From Mucilaginibacter segetis (GTDB lineage: Bacteria; Bacteroidota; Bacteroidia; Sphingobacteriales; Sphingobacteriaceae), in NCBI RefSeq assembly GCF_016522075.1, contig NZ_JAEHFW010000001.1, positions 930,001 to 994,000 of the forward strand: DNA of 64,000 nucleotides, written 5' to 3'. This document shows positions 17,919-27,388 of this stretch, piece after piece. Under the pieces are notes generated by a model. It had not been told where the DNA came from, searched no databases, and saw nothing but the letters and a program-made list of their open reading frames with translations. A program made the translations under genes and the position numbers. Position 1 is the stretch's first letter; each line of letters begins with the position of its first letter.

Positions 17919-18689
17919 CTATACGTGCAGCTTACTTTTCCGGGATTGCTTTTTTGCAGGCAGCTCCTCCTGCTGCTGCTCCTTCTGTTTTACACTTTTA
18001 GCCGTTTGCTGTGCCGGCTGTAATAATTCTTCCCGTTTGATCTTTTTCTGCTGGTGGTCATACAGATCGACCGTCTTGAACTGGGGATTGGCAGCGATAA
18101 AAAACTTTTTGTCGCCATCCGCGGAACCGACGGTTATCTGCTGCATATTACCCTTCTTCAGCGAATACAAGATATCTTCCTTCGTTTTCGGTTCTTCCAG
18201 TTCTTTAATTCCCTTGCCGGCGATCACCTTCTCCAGGTCGTAACCGTAGTTCTCATGAAAGTGTTTGATGCGTTTATTCCCGCTTTCCGTCAGATTTTTG
18301 TCGTCCAGCGTCAGCCAGGCCTGGTATTTCTCCCCCTCCAGGTTAAACAGTGTTTTGTGTACCGCCCGGCCTTCCATTAAATTAAAAGCTTCTTTGGCGG
18401 TAATGCCGCTGCCTTTGTTAATGTAAAAGGTCTGGTCTGCATTCTTTGCCGGATTCTCCGGGTGATTGATAGTCGCATCGTATTTATTAAAGAAATACAT
18501 GTCCTGGTTATCACCTGCCTTGAAGTGCAGGGTATAGTCCACGGTTTTCTGGTTAAATTCATGCTGTGCCGAGAGGTTAAACTCCGGCGCGCGCGCTTCC
18601 AGCTGTTTGTCGAGTTCGGCATTCAGTTTTTCGCCAAAGCCGAGGTTCAGCAGGGTCTTTTTCAGGAATTCTGCATTTTGCGTATTCAT
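17919..18689 (-). CDS. Conjugative-element protein of unknown function (DUF3945-like)
   Basis: 256 residues, soluble, with no signal peptide. The protein has patterns like QTFYINKGSGITAKEAFNLM and YQAWLTLDDKNLTESGNKRI, followed by a basic Lys/Gln-rich tail. These resemble the DUF3945/DUF4099 group that often accompanies Bacteroidota conjugation and topoisomerase genes. It occupies the position after TraM where TraN would be expected, but TraN is exported and this protein is not. Assignment is tentative. Confidence 0.55.
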   Translation of the reverse strand: MNTQNAEFLKKTLLNLGFGEKLNAELDKQLEARAPEFNLSAQHEFNQKTVDYTLHFKAGDNQDMYFFNKYDATINHPENPAKNADQTFYINKGSGITAKEAFNLMEGRAVHKTLFNLEGEKYQAWLTLDDKNLTESGNKRIKHFHENYGYDLEKVIAGKGIKELEEPKTKEDILYSLKKGNMQQITVGSADGDKKFFIAANPQFKTVDLYDHQQKKIKREELLQPAQQTAKSVKQKEQQQEELPAKKQSRKSKLHV

Positions 18690-18729
18690 TTTTTTAAAAT
18701 TTATGGTTTTCAGATACCCTTGCGGGCGG

Positions 18730-19857
18730 TTAATTCTTACTGTTGTTTCTCAGCAGTACCGGTAGCTGATCGTCAAGCTTCACTTTGATCTTTCCGATCT
18801 TCTTGCTGAAGAGCGATTTTACGGCGTTGATGCCGCCGGCTGCGGCCTGTGCCCCGATGGAGTTGTCCATACTCATGACCTGCATGGCGGCCACGGCATT
18901 ATCGGCGCTGCTGCCTGCCGCCCCTGCAAGCTCCGCCTCCGGTGCCGGGATGCCCGGCATGCCGTCGAGGCTGAACACGGTCAGGTCAGCAGGAATGATC
19001 TTTTTGCCGATGCGTATATTTCTGATGTTCAGCAACAATCGCTGGTTAGTTACCTGGCAGGCGCCATACAATAACTGTCCTTTAGGGAGCGATACGCCTT
19101 TAAGCATCACGGAGTCGGTCAGCTTCAGGCGTACGGTAGCGCCGTCCTTCACCTTTTGCTTCCCGTCAATTACTGCGGGTATAGCCCGGAAGGCTGTTTC
19201 CGCAGCCTGTTTTGCCCCTGCCCGGTTCCCGTTTGTTTCCGGATGCTGAATGGCTGCCAGTTTGGTGACCATGTCATTTAACTGTTCCATTTCCGGATCG
19301 TTGGTATTTTCCCGGTCAATGGCTTTCATCATTTTTTCCAGCCTTTTAACATCGGCACCAGGCTCCTGTACCGTGGTGGCGGCGCTGTGGTAGCCAGAAG
19401 CAGTCCGCTGATTCAGCTGCCGGTTGATCTGCGCCAGCTTTTCGCGAACCCGGGATTCGGTCTCCCCGGCGTCGGTCATCGGCATGTCCTGGCCGGCGGC
19501 GGTAGCGATCGCCGGGTCATTGGTGACCGCGGTGTTGTCAAAGCCCATCGACTGCAGGAAGGCGGGGCTTACGCCCGCTGCAGCACTTCCTGCTGAGTCG
19601 CGGCGCGCCTGCCGGTAGACATCCATTTTATCTTCAGGCTGGGTGCCTTTGAACCTGGCTTGCGGTAAGGTGGTGTTCAGCCCGGTTGCCGCCGTGGCCG
19701 TTCTCTCCCGGGAAAGATGTTTTCCGCCGCCCAGCGCCCAAAAGGCCATGGTCATAAAGGGCAGAATAAGAAGTGGAATGATGAGCCTGAATTTTCTTTC
19801 CTTCAAAAACTCAGGATTGTGTTGCGGCGCCTGGCCGCGTACCGGATCTTTTTTCAT
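18730..19857 (-). CDS. traM: Conjugative transposon protein TraM
   Basis: 375 residues with an N-terminal cytoplasmic stretch, one membrane segment (LIIPLLILPFMTMAFWALGG, residues about 27-46), a long low-complexity linker and a C-terminal domain (VKDGATVRLKLTDSVMLKGV, LPKGQLLYGACQVTNQRLLL). This is the TraM architecture of Bacteroidetes conjugative transposons, comparable to VirB10-like bridging proteins of type IV secretion. The start is 3 bases downstream of the stop of the TraL-like gene. Confidence 0.85.
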   Translation of the reverse strand: MKKDPVRGQAPQHNPEFLKERKFRLIIPLLILPFMTMAFWALGGGKHLSRERTATAATGLNTTLPQARFKGTQPEDKMDVYRQARRDSAGSAAAGVSPAFLQSMGFDNTAVTNDPAIATAAGQDMPMTDAGETESRVREKLAQINRQLNQRTASGYHSAATTVQEPGADVKRLEKMMKAIDRENTNDPEMEQLNDMVTKLAAIQHPETNGNRAGAKQAAETAFRAIPAVIDGKQKVKDGATVRLKLTDSVMLKGVSLPKGQLLYGACQVTNQRLLLNIRNIRIGKKIIPADLTVFSLDGMPGIPAPEAELAGAAGSSADNAVAAMQVMSMDNSIGAQAAAGGINAVKSLFSKKIGKIKVKLDDQLPVLLRNNSKN

Positions 19858-19860
19858 GAT

Positions 19861-20205
19861 TTACTTTTTTTGAATTAATGAATCTGTTAACTGTGGTCTG
19901 ATCTGATCGGGGGGCAATATCCCTGAAGGCATACCGATATGGGGGCTTAGGGAACTGTTGCCGAGAGCCGGTTTAACCGGGTAAAATGATCCTGACAGGC
20001 CGGCGATCAGCATGATGGATATCAAGGCAACGGCACCCCGGAGAATCCATTTCTGTTGCTGAAGCGTAAGCGCGTTGAATCGTTTATTCAGGTTCAGGGC
20101 AAGGCGACGCTGAAGGCTGAGGATCCTGCCTGCAATCAGGGCGGCCAGCCGGTCATTACCGCCCGCCGGTGCTTTTGGGGCCGTTTTTTTATTGCAGCTG
20201 TTCAT
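19861..20205 (-). CDS. traL: TraL-like small membrane protein
   Basis: 114 residues from the ATG at 20205, which overlaps the TraK stop by ATGA. That coupling decides the start against a longer frame from 20253. A basic N-terminal half is followed by a single membrane helix (WILRGAVALISIMLIAGLSG) and a short periplasmic tail. Between TraK and TraM this matches TraL by position and topology. The sequence itself is too short for firm assignment. Confidence 0.65.
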   Translation of the reverse strand: MNSCNKKTAPKAPAGGNDRLAALIAGRILSLQRRLALNLNKRFNALTLQQQKWILRGAVALISIMLIAGLSGSFYPVKPALGNSSLSPHIGMPSGILPPDQIRPQLTDSLIQKK

Positions 20206-20825
20206 GGCTGTTCCTGCTGTATGGTAGTATCCCGGTTGGCTAAGGTTTCCCATTGCTGAATCAGGAAGCCGTGCGGGTTGTTGTCCGAGCGTGAGACATT
20301 ACGCAGGAAGCCCTGTGTGACCAGGCTCCTGTTGACTGTTGAGCTGGAACGGATAAGTTTCTCGGTAGCGTAGCATTTAAAGAAATACGGGTAACGGTCC
20401 ATATCCAGCTGAATACTATCGACGCTGATATGCTGGCTGATATTCCCGGAGATCAGGTTATTATAATAGCCTTTTTCCTTCAGGTTGTTATACTGGTTCC
20501 TGGCGCTTTCATCCGCCAGGTAAAGCGCTTTGCCGATATTACCGTCTATTACTTTTTCATCCGGATCAAGGGTAAAGAAATAGTGATGGAACATCCGGAT
20601 ATGGTCGCGGGCCTCTACCGGGATATTATCCTTACGGTCTGCAGCCACCGCTTCCAGGGCCTTACCGTTGGCCAGGATATAGATATGACTTTGGGCCAGG
20701 TCTGCCGCCTGGTAACTTTTGTACAGGGCGAAGCAGGAAATGGCGGTACAGGCACCGATAAGCAGGTAGCTGAACAGCTTGATATGCCGGAAGGCGGTTT
20801 CGATATTTTTGAGATGTGTGAACAT
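20202..20825 (-). CDS. traK: Conjugative transposon protein TraK
   Basis: 207 residues with an N-terminal membrane anchor (FSYLLIGACTAISCFALYKS) and a periplasmic domain with DHIRMFHHYFFTLDPDEKVI, ALYLADESARNQYNNLKEKG and the ending RSLVTQGFLRNVSRSDNNPHG. This is the TraK signature (VirB8-like assembly factor of the mating channel). It is translationally coupled to TraL downstream and spaced 54 bases from TraJ upstream. Confidence 0.9.
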   Translation of the reverse strand: MFTHLKNIETAFRHIKLFSYLLIGACTAISCFALYKSYQAADLAQSHIYILANGKALEAVAADRKDNIPVEARDHIRMFHHYFFTLDPDEKVIDGNIGKALYLADESARNQYNNLKEKGYYNNLISGNISQHISVDSIQLDMDRYPYFFKCYATEKLIRSSSTVNRSLVTQGFLRNVSRSDNNPHGFLIQQWETLANRDTTIQQEQP

Positions 20826-20879
20826 GGGTTCCTCCTTTTCTCCCCGCAGGGATTTTGATTTTTATTGATAAATTGTCGT

Positions 20880-22094
20880 TTATTTCGGGTCTATTTTACC
20901 CGCCTGCCGGCTGTTAACGGCTGGTTCCTGCTCGTTGAAATACGGCCTGGAAACCGCATTTTCCGACATCCCCTGGGCGGTATGGGAGCGCTGGTTGCCG
21001 AATGCATCCGCCGCCATTCCTGCGCCGCCTGAGCCTGTGGCCGCTACTGAGCTGCCGGCAGCGCCTACCATGCTGTTCACCTTTTGCAGCAAGCCATTGC
21101 CGCCACCGGCATTCACGATATAATTGGCGACATTGGGCACAGTGAAATAGCCGATAATACCGATCAGCAGGAAAATCAGGTAAGCCGTATCCGTCGCGCT
21201 GAAGAAGGTATCGCCTGACGTCTGTACTTGGGAGATGTCCAGTTTCAGCATATTCTCCTGCACCTTGCCGATGATCGCCCCGAAAATATTGGCGACGGGC
21301 AGCCACAGGAATACGTTGATATATTTGGCCAGCCAGACGGTCAGCGTGTGCTGGAAACCGTCGAAGACTGCCAGCCCGAACACAATCGGTCCTAAAATCG
21401 CCAGGATGATCAGGTAAAAGGTCCGGATGGTATTGATGCACAGCGCGGCAGCCTCATACAGCACCTGCAGGATTTCTGACATCCATTGTTTGACCGTATT
21501 TCTGAAATTATAGGAAGCCTTGGCCATGGCGAACTTCATATCATTGCCGATGCTCGAAAGCATGCCTTCACCATCTCCGGTTTTGTCGTCCGGGTGGGTA
21601 TATTTATACCATTTGTCCCGGTCGCCGTCGCCGCTGTCACCGACGTACATCTGCCAGGTATCGGTTTTCTCGATCGCCTCTTCTTTGGCTTTCAGCAGGG
21701 CCGCTATCGCTGCATCTGAGTTTTGCACCATTCCGCCGGTAGCGTTCGCGGTGGGCTGGAGAATGCCGTTGATCACCGCGATGACCGTCGGGAACAGCAG
21801 GATCGCCAGGCCCAGGGCAAAGGGGCGCATCAGCGGATAAAAATCTACGGGCTCCGCGGCCGCAATCTGCCGCCATACGCGGCTGCCGATGTACCAAAGC
21901 GCGCCAAAGCCCGCTATTGCCCTGCCCGTGCCGATCAGCTGGCTGCACATCGGTAACATATCATTATACACCCCATTCAGGGTTCCCTGAAGCCCCTGGA
22001 TATCACTCGCCAGGCCTTCCGCGCTGGCCAGGATGGGGGCCAGCAGTCCTGTGACCGTCAGTATAGCGGTCCATATCATTTTCGTTTTCATCAT
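20880..22094 (-). CDS. traJ: Conjugative transposon protein TraJ (VirB6-like)
   Basis: 404 residues with a cleavable signal (ILASAEG) and five or more membrane helices, including GFGALWYIGSRVWRQIAAAE, PVDFYPLMRPFALGLAILLF and YINVFLWLPVANIFGAIIG. The C-terminal tail is Gly/Ala-rich. TraJ is the polytopic inner membrane channel component. A second ATG one codon later is an alternative start. It lies in the same transcription unit as TraK and the three exported proteins upstream. Confidence 0.9.
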   Translation of the reverse strand: MMKTKMIWTAILTVTGLLAPILASAEGLASDIQGLQGTLNGVYNDMLPMCSQLIGTGRAIAGFGALWYIGSRVWRQIAAAEPVDFYPLMRPFALGLAILLFPTVIAVINGILQPTANATGGMVQNSDAAIAALLKAKEEAIEKTDTWQMYVGDSGDGDRDKWYKYTHPDDKTGDGEGMLSSIGNDMKFAMAKASYNFRNTVKQWMSEILQVLYEAAALCINTIRTFYLIILAILGPIVFGLAVFDGFQHTLTVWLAKYINVFLWLPVANIFGAIIGKVQENMLKLDISQVQTSGDTFFSATDTAYLIFLLIGIIGYFTVPNVANYIVNAGGGNGLLQKVNSMVGAAGSSVAATGSGGAGMAADAFGNQRSHTAQGMSENAVSRPYFNEQEPAVNSRQAGKIDPK

Positions 22095-22103
22095 TTTGCT
22101 ATT

Positions 22104-22760
22104 TTAGGGTTGGTCATGATTTACGCCGTAAAGCTGCTTCAATACGGCGGCATCCTGCCGGTCTTTGCTGCGCTGCAGGCTGAGGATGCTTCCCTGCCGG
22201 TTAAAGTACCGGAGGAACTGTAGCTTGTCGGTACTTTGTGCATACACGCGGTCGATTGCTGTCATGCGCTCGTGGTCGCTCATGCGCAATTTTCCCGCGG
22301 TAAGCACGCTGGTCAGTTCATTAAGATCGTCCAGGCTTTGCCGGACAAGGCGGGCATACACCTGGCTGATATAGGACAGTTCCTCCGGCCGGAAACTACC
22401 ACTCTGGCTGAACCGGCGGAATGCACTTTTATATTCGGTCAGCAAACTGGCTTCCTGGGAAATTATCAGGGCCACCCGGCCATAATTCCTTACGGCGGGG
22501 TTGATCTGCAGCAGGCCGTTCAGGTAAACATCATGCAGGCTGAAGTTTCCCTTTGCCAGGGAAGCGATGGTACCGTAACCCTGCTGATAGATCTGGTAAC
22601 CGGTTTTCATATCCGAAAGGATGCTTTTGAGCTGGGTCAGTTTTTCGATATTCAGCAAGAGCTGTTGCATTTCCTGTCCCTGTGCCCGGCATTTAACCGA
22701 ACCGAATCCGAGGAATAGCCAAACCGCAATGCCTGAAAAAAATTGAATCTGCTTTTTCAT
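22104..22760 (-). CDS. TraI-like exported conjugation protein, paralogue 3
   Basis: 218 residues with a signal peptide (cleavage after KCRAQ) and an all-helical mature part. It contains SFRPEELSYISQVYARLV, MSDHERMTAIDRVY and FNRQGSILSLQRSKDRQDAA followed by LKQLYG. The same landmarks occur in the gene at 23452 and, more diverged, in the one at 22773. The three are therefore tandem paralogues of a periplasmic conjugation factor occupying the TraI slot between TraJ and TraG. Confidence 0.75.
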   Translation of the reverse strand: MKKQIQFFSGIAVWLFLGFGSVKCRAQGQEMQQLLLNIEKLTQLKSILSDMKTGYQIYQQGYGTIASLAKGNFSLHDVYLNGLLQINPAVRNYGRVALIISQEASLLTEYKSAFRRFSQSGSFRPEELSYISQVYARLVRQSLDDLNELTSVLTAGKLRMSDHERMTAIDRVYAQSTDKLQFLRYFNRQGSILSLQRSKDRQDAAVLKQLYGVNHDQP

Positions 22761-22772
22761 AACTGTTTGTAT

Positions 22773-23465
22773 TTACTGTAATCCGTGTAGTGCCTTGCCG
22801 GTATGCACGCTGTTCCGTTCCTGCTCCTGCTGGACTTTGTACAGGTAAACCTTGTCCGTAAATGCAGTAGCAAAGCTGTAGTTGTCCTCCATAGCTGTAT
22901 GTATGCTGCTGATCGTTTTCAGCCGTTCTTCATCACTCCATGTTACCCGGCCATCCGTCATTATATCCTGCAGCAGGGTCATTTGCGTGTTGCAATCCCT
23001 GAGCAGGGCATTTTTTACCTGGCTGATATAGGTGCGCTCTCCCTGCTTAAGGCCATCGACCCGGTCTAATTGCGCCAGGCGGTCCAGGATATCCTGTTGC
23101 CATTGCACGATCTCGGCGACCTGCCGGTTACTCCTGATAGCGGGCCCGGCTGTTTTCAAGCTATGGTAATAGGCGTTATGCAAGCCGAATTCCTTGTATA
23201 AGGCGCCGGATATGCCGCTTAAACCCTGGCTGGCGATCGTATACCCTTGTTTGAGGTACGACGTATAGACCTGCAGGGCGGCGATCTGCTGCAGCAGGTA
23301 TTTTTTCTGTGTCTTTTTCTGCGAAAACCATTCGGCGAAGGTTTGCGCCCGGCAGGTGCTCACCGGAAGGGCTGCGGCAATGAAAAAAAGGAAGGCCAGC
23401 AGCCAGGTCATTTGCAGGCTGCCGGTCTTACCGGCTGCCTGACCATGTCGGTTAGCGGATATCAT
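22773..23465 (-). CDS. TraI-like exported conjugation protein, paralogue 2
   Basis: 230 residues. A short basic N terminus precedes a strong signal (WLLAFLFFIAAALPVSTCRA) and an all-helical mature domain with GYTIASQGLSGISGALYKEF, ERTYISQVKNALLRDC and VTWSDEERLKTISSIH. It lacks the terminal RSKD-LY motif shared by its two neighbours. Its start overlaps the end of paralogue 1 by 14 bases, so they are translated together. Confidence 0.7.
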   Translation of the reverse strand: MISANRHGQAAGKTGSLQMTWLLAFLFFIAAALPVSTCRAQTFAEWFSQKKTQKKYLLQQIAALQVYTSYLKQGYTIASQGLSGISGALYKEFGLHNAYYHSLKTAGPAIRSNRQVAEIVQWQQDILDRLAQLDRVDGLKQGERTYISQVKNALLRDCNTQMTLLQDIMTDGRVTWSDEERLKTISSIHTAMEDNYSFATAFTDKVYLYKVQQEQERNSVHTGKALHGLQ

Positions 23466-24135
23466 ATAGCTTTTTTATACTTTTTGTATCGTCCAGGTCT
23501 TTACTGCGCAGCAAGCTCAGCCGGATATTCTGGCTGTTAAACCGGCGGAGATCGTCGTAATTCCCATCCAGGCGATCGGCGGCCTTGTTGATCAATTCCA
23601 GCCGTTCCTCATCCGTCATCTGCGTTTTAAAACTGTTCACAGCCAGCAGCACCTGGTCCAGGTTCTGAACACTGGCATTGAGTATGCCCGTGTAAACCTT
23701 TTCCATCTGGCTGATCTCTTCCGGCCGGAAATGGCTGTCCTGCCGGAACAGTGCCCAGGCCTGCCGGTATTCGGCCACCAGAGCGGCCTGTTTGACGGTG
23801 ATGTCTCTGATGCGCTGGTAATAAGCCACCACCGATTTGATCTGCCATAACTCCGCATAATAACCGCTGTACAATTCCCGCTGCTCATCTGACCAGCCGG
23901 AAATTTCTGTGAGCTTTAGCTTTGACAATTGGTTTTCCAGTACCTTCTGTGCATTTTGCAGCCAGATGGTCTTGTTCTGCAGGCGCTGCACTTTCAGATC
24001 GATCGCTTTGATCACCTTAGTTACGGTAAGTTTGATCACTTCCCCGACGACAAACTGCGCATTTGCCGTTTTTACCGATGACAGGCTCAGCCAAAAAACT
24101 ATGACCAATGCCGCCAGCTGCTTAAAATTTTTCAT
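23452..24135 (-). CDS. TraI-like exported conjugation protein, paralogue 1
   Basis: 227 residues with a signal peptide (cleavage after TANAQ), then a helical protein with LKLTEISGWSDEQRELYSGY, HFRPEEISQMEKVYTGIL, QMTDEERLELINKA and SLLRSKDLDDTKSIKKLYDI. It is the first of three tandem paralogues. It probably lines or supports the periplasmic part of the mating channel, judged only by its place between TraG and TraJ. Confidence 0.72.
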   Translation of the reverse strand: MKNFKQLAALVIVFWLSLSSVKTANAQFVVGEVIKLTVTKVIKAIDLKVQRLQNKTIWLQNAQKVLENQLSKLKLTEISGWSDEQRELYSGYYAELWQIKSVVAYYQRIRDITVKQAALVAEYRQAWALFRQDSHFRPEEISQMEKVYTGILNASVQNLDQVLLAVNSFKTQMTDEERLELINKAADRLDGNYDDLRRFNSQNIRLSLLRSKDLDDTKSIKKLYDIR

Positions 24136-24191
24136 AAAACCTCCCGTATCCCTGCCCGAAGCAGGAATTCTATTTTGTTTATAGTTTCGGA

Positions 24192-24563
24192 TTATTTGAT
24201 TTTCAGGTACTCGAAATCCTGAATAGTTAAGGTCTTTTTATCTGCGTTGAAATAAAGCCGTCTGCCCCATCGGGATTCAGATAGTAGCTGATAATCCGTG
24301 TCCCACGTTGCGTTCCATCTTCTGCTTTTGTATTGTTTCTGTTGTACGACACCATTTCGGATACGACGGAAGCCCACATGGTCGATAACCTTAAATACCT
24401 TAAGTTTTGCATCCAGACGCGAAATGATCAACGTGTCCTCATTTATCGCATATTTATTTCGGGATGAGTTCACATAAGTCCCTTCGATATCCGTTGCCGG
24501 ATTGTTGCTGCACCCCATGAAGAGCAGGGCTAAAAGCGTGGTTAATCTGCTTACTGTTTTCAT
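24192..24563 (-). CDS. Small lipoprotein in the tra operon
   Basis: 123 residues with a clear lipobox (LLALLFMGC). The mature part is a small beta-rich lipocalin-like domain (DIEGTYVNSSRNKYAINEDT, LIISRLDA, YLKIK end). The ATG overlaps the TraG stop (ATGA), so it is co-translated with the VirB4-like ATPase. Possible roles are entry exclusion or a VirB7-like stabilising lipoprotein; neither is shown by the sequence. Confidence 0.7.
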   Translation of the reverse strand: MKTVSRLTTLLALLFMGCSNNPATDIEGTYVNSSRNKYAINEDTLIISRLDAKLKVFKVIDHVGFRRIRNGVVQQKQYKSRRWNATWDTDYQLLSESRWGRRLYFNADKKTLTIQDFEYLKIK

Positions 24564-27061
24564 TGTTGGCTATTTGAAGTTACTGCCTGTGATTCTTCCC
24601 GGACGATGGCCGCTATACCCAGCCTGATGCTGCCGTATTTTTTGGTATAAGCCTGGACTTTTGCTTTTTCTGACGATTCCGTCGTGTAGGTCCAGTACTC
24701 CTCCCGGCTGACCTCTGTCCGGTAAACTTTGGACAGCTGGCCGTTCAGGCTGATAAATACCTCTTTATATTTCAGGTTTTCATCATTGTTCCGGTTCATG
24801 CTCATAATTAAAGCGGTTTCCTTGTCCGTGATCCCGAGCAGCTGCTGTATCTTGGGAAAGTCATTCTGATATTTCCGCTGATCGAGCAGGATCTTGCAAT
24901 CGCTGTTGTTGATGATCGCCTGCTTTACGACCGGTGAACTGATGATATCCTCAATATCCTGTGTCACCACGAGGGCCTCCCCGAAATATTTACGGACCGT
25001 TTTAAACAGGTATTTGATATATTCCGCCATCCCTTCCCGCGCTATCGCTTTCCAGGCTTCCTCAATGAGGATCATTTTCCTGATCTCTTTGCCGAGCTTG
25101 CGCATTTTGGACACAAAAGTTTCCATAATGATGAGGGTGACCACGGGGAAGAGGATCGGGTGGTCCTTGATATTATCCAGTTCAAAGACGATGAACCGCC
25201 GCTGCAAAAGATCCAGGTTAGACGTGGCATTCAGCAGGTAAGCATATTCACCGCCCTTATAATAGGGTTTGAGTACAAAAAGCAGGTTATCAATATCAAA
25301 GCGCTCATCCTTTACTTTTGACTGTTTCATGGTTTCGTAGAAATCCCGGGCCAGAAAATCGTAAAAGCTGTCAAAGCAGGGAAATATCTCCGGCAGGGTT
25401 TCCAGTTTTTTATAGTAGTGGAACAGGGCGTCAGAGATCGCTATATATTCAGAACGCTGTACCCCCTCGTCTTCTTTTTTCCAAAGCGCCAGGATCATGG
25501 CTTTGATGCTTTCCTTTTTTTCGGTATCGAGGTAGTCGCCCGGCGGAATAAAAAAGGGATTGAAGCTGATCGGATTTTCCTCCGTATAGGTAAAATAATA
25601 GCCGCCGGCCAGTTCGCATAAGCCCTGGTAGCTATGTCCGACATCGACCAGCACCACATGCGCACCCTGCTCGAAATAGCTGCGCAGGAGATGGTTGGTA
25701 AAGAAGGATTTGCCGCTGCCTGACGGCCCTAAAATAAATTTATTCCGGTTAGTCGTGATGCCTTTGTTCATGGGCTCATCGCTGATGTCGACATGCACGG
25801 GCTTGCCGGATAAGCGGTCGCCGAGCCGGATACCGCAGGGACCGATACTCGAACGGTAGTTCGTTTCCAGGTTCAGAAAGCAGGTCGCCTGTTCCACGAA
25901 CGTATCGAAGGTATCATTCATGGGAAAACCTGCTTCATTGCCCGGCAGTCCGGCCCACCAGATCTGCGCTGCGCCGTCCGTTTCCTGCCTGGGCCGCGCA
26001 TCCATTTGCGCCAGGGAGGAGCTGACCCTGTTTTTCAGGTCTTTCAGCGCTTCAGGTTTGTCGGTCCATGCCAAAATATTAAAATGTGCTTTTACCGGCA
26101 GACGCTGCTGGCTGATCGCTTCGTTGAGAAATTCATGCGTGGCGTCGCGGCCGATGGCATTCTCGCGGGAGTAAGCGGAAAGGGATTGCAGCCTCAGTTT
26201 TTTCGCTTCCAGCTTTTTGATCGTCCGGGCGGCATCCTCTATGAAAATATACTGGTTGTAAAGATGGTTGCAGTTTAACAAGGTCCCCACGGGCGTCGCA
26301 AAGCCCGTACTGAACTTCGTTTTATCCGTGCTGTATTTATCATAGGTGATCCTCGGCCCGCATAACGCCGGCAGGTCTTCGGCATCGCTTAGGCTATAGA
26401 GCTGACAATGATCGTCCCCGATCCTGATGCCCTCCCGGAGATGGATGTCTTTCAGTACCGGCTGGTCGCCGGCACCCAGCAGAAAGCAATATTGCTCCAG
26501 GATGCCGGCGTTATTCCGGGTGCCTGTAAGTTCATCATCACCCAGGCGTGTCAGCGAGACCAGTCCGCTGTCTTCCAATACCCGGACGAACTGACCTGCG
26601 CTATCCTCAAAATCATGCCATAGCTCATCCGAAGTGGTTTGTGCAGGAACCATGCGTTTACGCATCAGGGTACTGACCGCGCTCGTATAGGGTTTAAACT
26701 GAGCCGGTCTTTTGGTCAGAAAGATGTGGCAGTGATGGTGCAGGTGCGCACGTTCGTGAAAATGCTTCTCACTGGCATGCGCTAAAAATCCTTTTATACC
26801 ACCCTGTTGGTCGGTAAATGCCACTTCGTAGCGATCAGCGATGAACCAATCCTGTTTATGAAACACGCTATCCCCGGGGATCAGCTTTAAAGCTTTGATG
26901 AGCACTTCATGAAATGCATGATACTCATCATTGGACAGCGTAAATATTTCCGGGAGATTTACCTTATAGCCGATCGTCAGGTCGCCCTGCGCCGAGACCA
27001 TGCAATTATGCTCTACCTTGTAGACAGGAAAAACCTGTTCTGCTTTACTGAATAATGCCAT
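24560..27061 (-). CDS. traG: TraG, VirB4-like conjugation ATPase
   Basis: 833 residues. An N-terminal TraG domain is followed by a RecA-type ATPase with Walker A at about 442-450 (LGPSGSGKSFF), Walker B (KMILIEEAWKAIA) and a downstream VVTQDIEDIISSPVVKQAII segment. This is the energising ATPase of the Bacteroidetes conjugation channel. The length is normal and no disruption is seen. It is preceded by the TraF gene with a 2-base gap and followed by a coupled lipoprotein gene. Confidence 0.95.
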   Translation of the reverse strand: MALFSKAEQVFPVYKVEHNCMVSAQGDLTIGYKVNLPEIFTLSNDEYHAFHEVLIKALKLIPGDSVFHKQDWFIADRYEVAFTDQQGGIKGFLAHASEKHFHERAHLHHHCHIFLTKRPAQFKPYTSAVSTLMRKRMVPAQTTSDELWHDFEDSAGQFVRVLEDSGLVSLTRLGDDELTGTRNNAGILEQYCFLLGAGDQPVLKDIHLREGIRIGDDHCQLYSLSDAEDLPALCGPRITYDKYSTDKTKFSTGFATPVGTLLNCNHLYNQYIFIEDAARTIKKLEAKKLRLQSLSAYSRENAIGRDATHEFLNEAISQQRLPVKAHFNILAWTDKPEALKDLKNRVSSSLAQMDARPRQETDGAAQIWWAGLPGNEAGFPMNDTFDTFVEQATCFLNLETNYRSSIGPCGIRLGDRLSGKPVHVDISDEPMNKGITTNRNKFILGPSGSGKSFFTNHLLRSYFEQGAHVVLVDVGHSYQGLCELAGGYYFTYTEENPISFNPFFIPPGDYLDTEKKESIKAMILALWKKEDEGVQRSEYIAISDALFHYYKKLETLPEIFPCFDSFYDFLARDFYETMKQSKVKDERFDIDNLLFVLKPYYKGGEYAYLLNATSNLDLLQRRFIVFELDNIKDHPILFPVVTLIIMETFVSKMRKLGKEIRKMILIEEAWKAIAREGMAEYIKYLFKTVRKYFGEALVVTQDIEDIISSPVVKQAIINNSDCKILLDQRKYQNDFPKIQQLLGITDKETALIMSMNRNNDENLKYKEVFISLNGQLSKVYRTEVSREEYWTYTTESSEKAKVQAYTKKYGSIRLGIAAIVREESQAVTSNSQQ

Positions 27062-27063
27062 TG

Positions 27064-27378
27064 TTATTTTTTTAATTGGAGAAAGATCTTCCGGGTTTGA
27101 AATTTCAGGTAATGGGGCAGATAGCGTTTAGCCGTCTTTTTCATGAGTCCGTACTCACCATAGGTATGGCTGAGCCGGTAAACCTGGACAAAAAGCAGGC
27201 TGCCCGAAACGGCTACGACCATTATGCAGGCCAGTACCGGGACCCCGATGATGTACATCACGGCGAATCCCAGCAGCAGCATGACCAGGCCTGCGGCCAG
27301 ATAGCCGATATACTGGGCCTTCAGCCCTTTGAATTCCACCGGCTTGTTAATTCCTTTGTTGATCCTGTAATGTGCCAT
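27064..27378 (-). CDS. traF: TraF (DUF4133, VirB3-like)
   Basis: 104 residues from the ATG at 27378, which starts the family pattern MAHYRINKGINKPVEFKGLK; the longer frame from 27399 would overlap TraE. Two membrane helices (YLAAGLVMLLLGFAVMYIIG, VLACIMVVAVSGSLLFVQVY) precede a basic C terminus. It is the inner membrane partner of TraG and is immediately upstream of it. Confidence 0.88.
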   Translation of the reverse strand: MAHYRINKGINKPVEFKGLKAQYIGYLAAGLVMLLLGFAVMYIIGVPVLACIMVVAVSGSLLFVQVYRLSHTYGEYGLMKKTAKRYLPHYLKFQTRKIFLQLKK

Positions 27379-27388
27379 GGCAGTTGTG

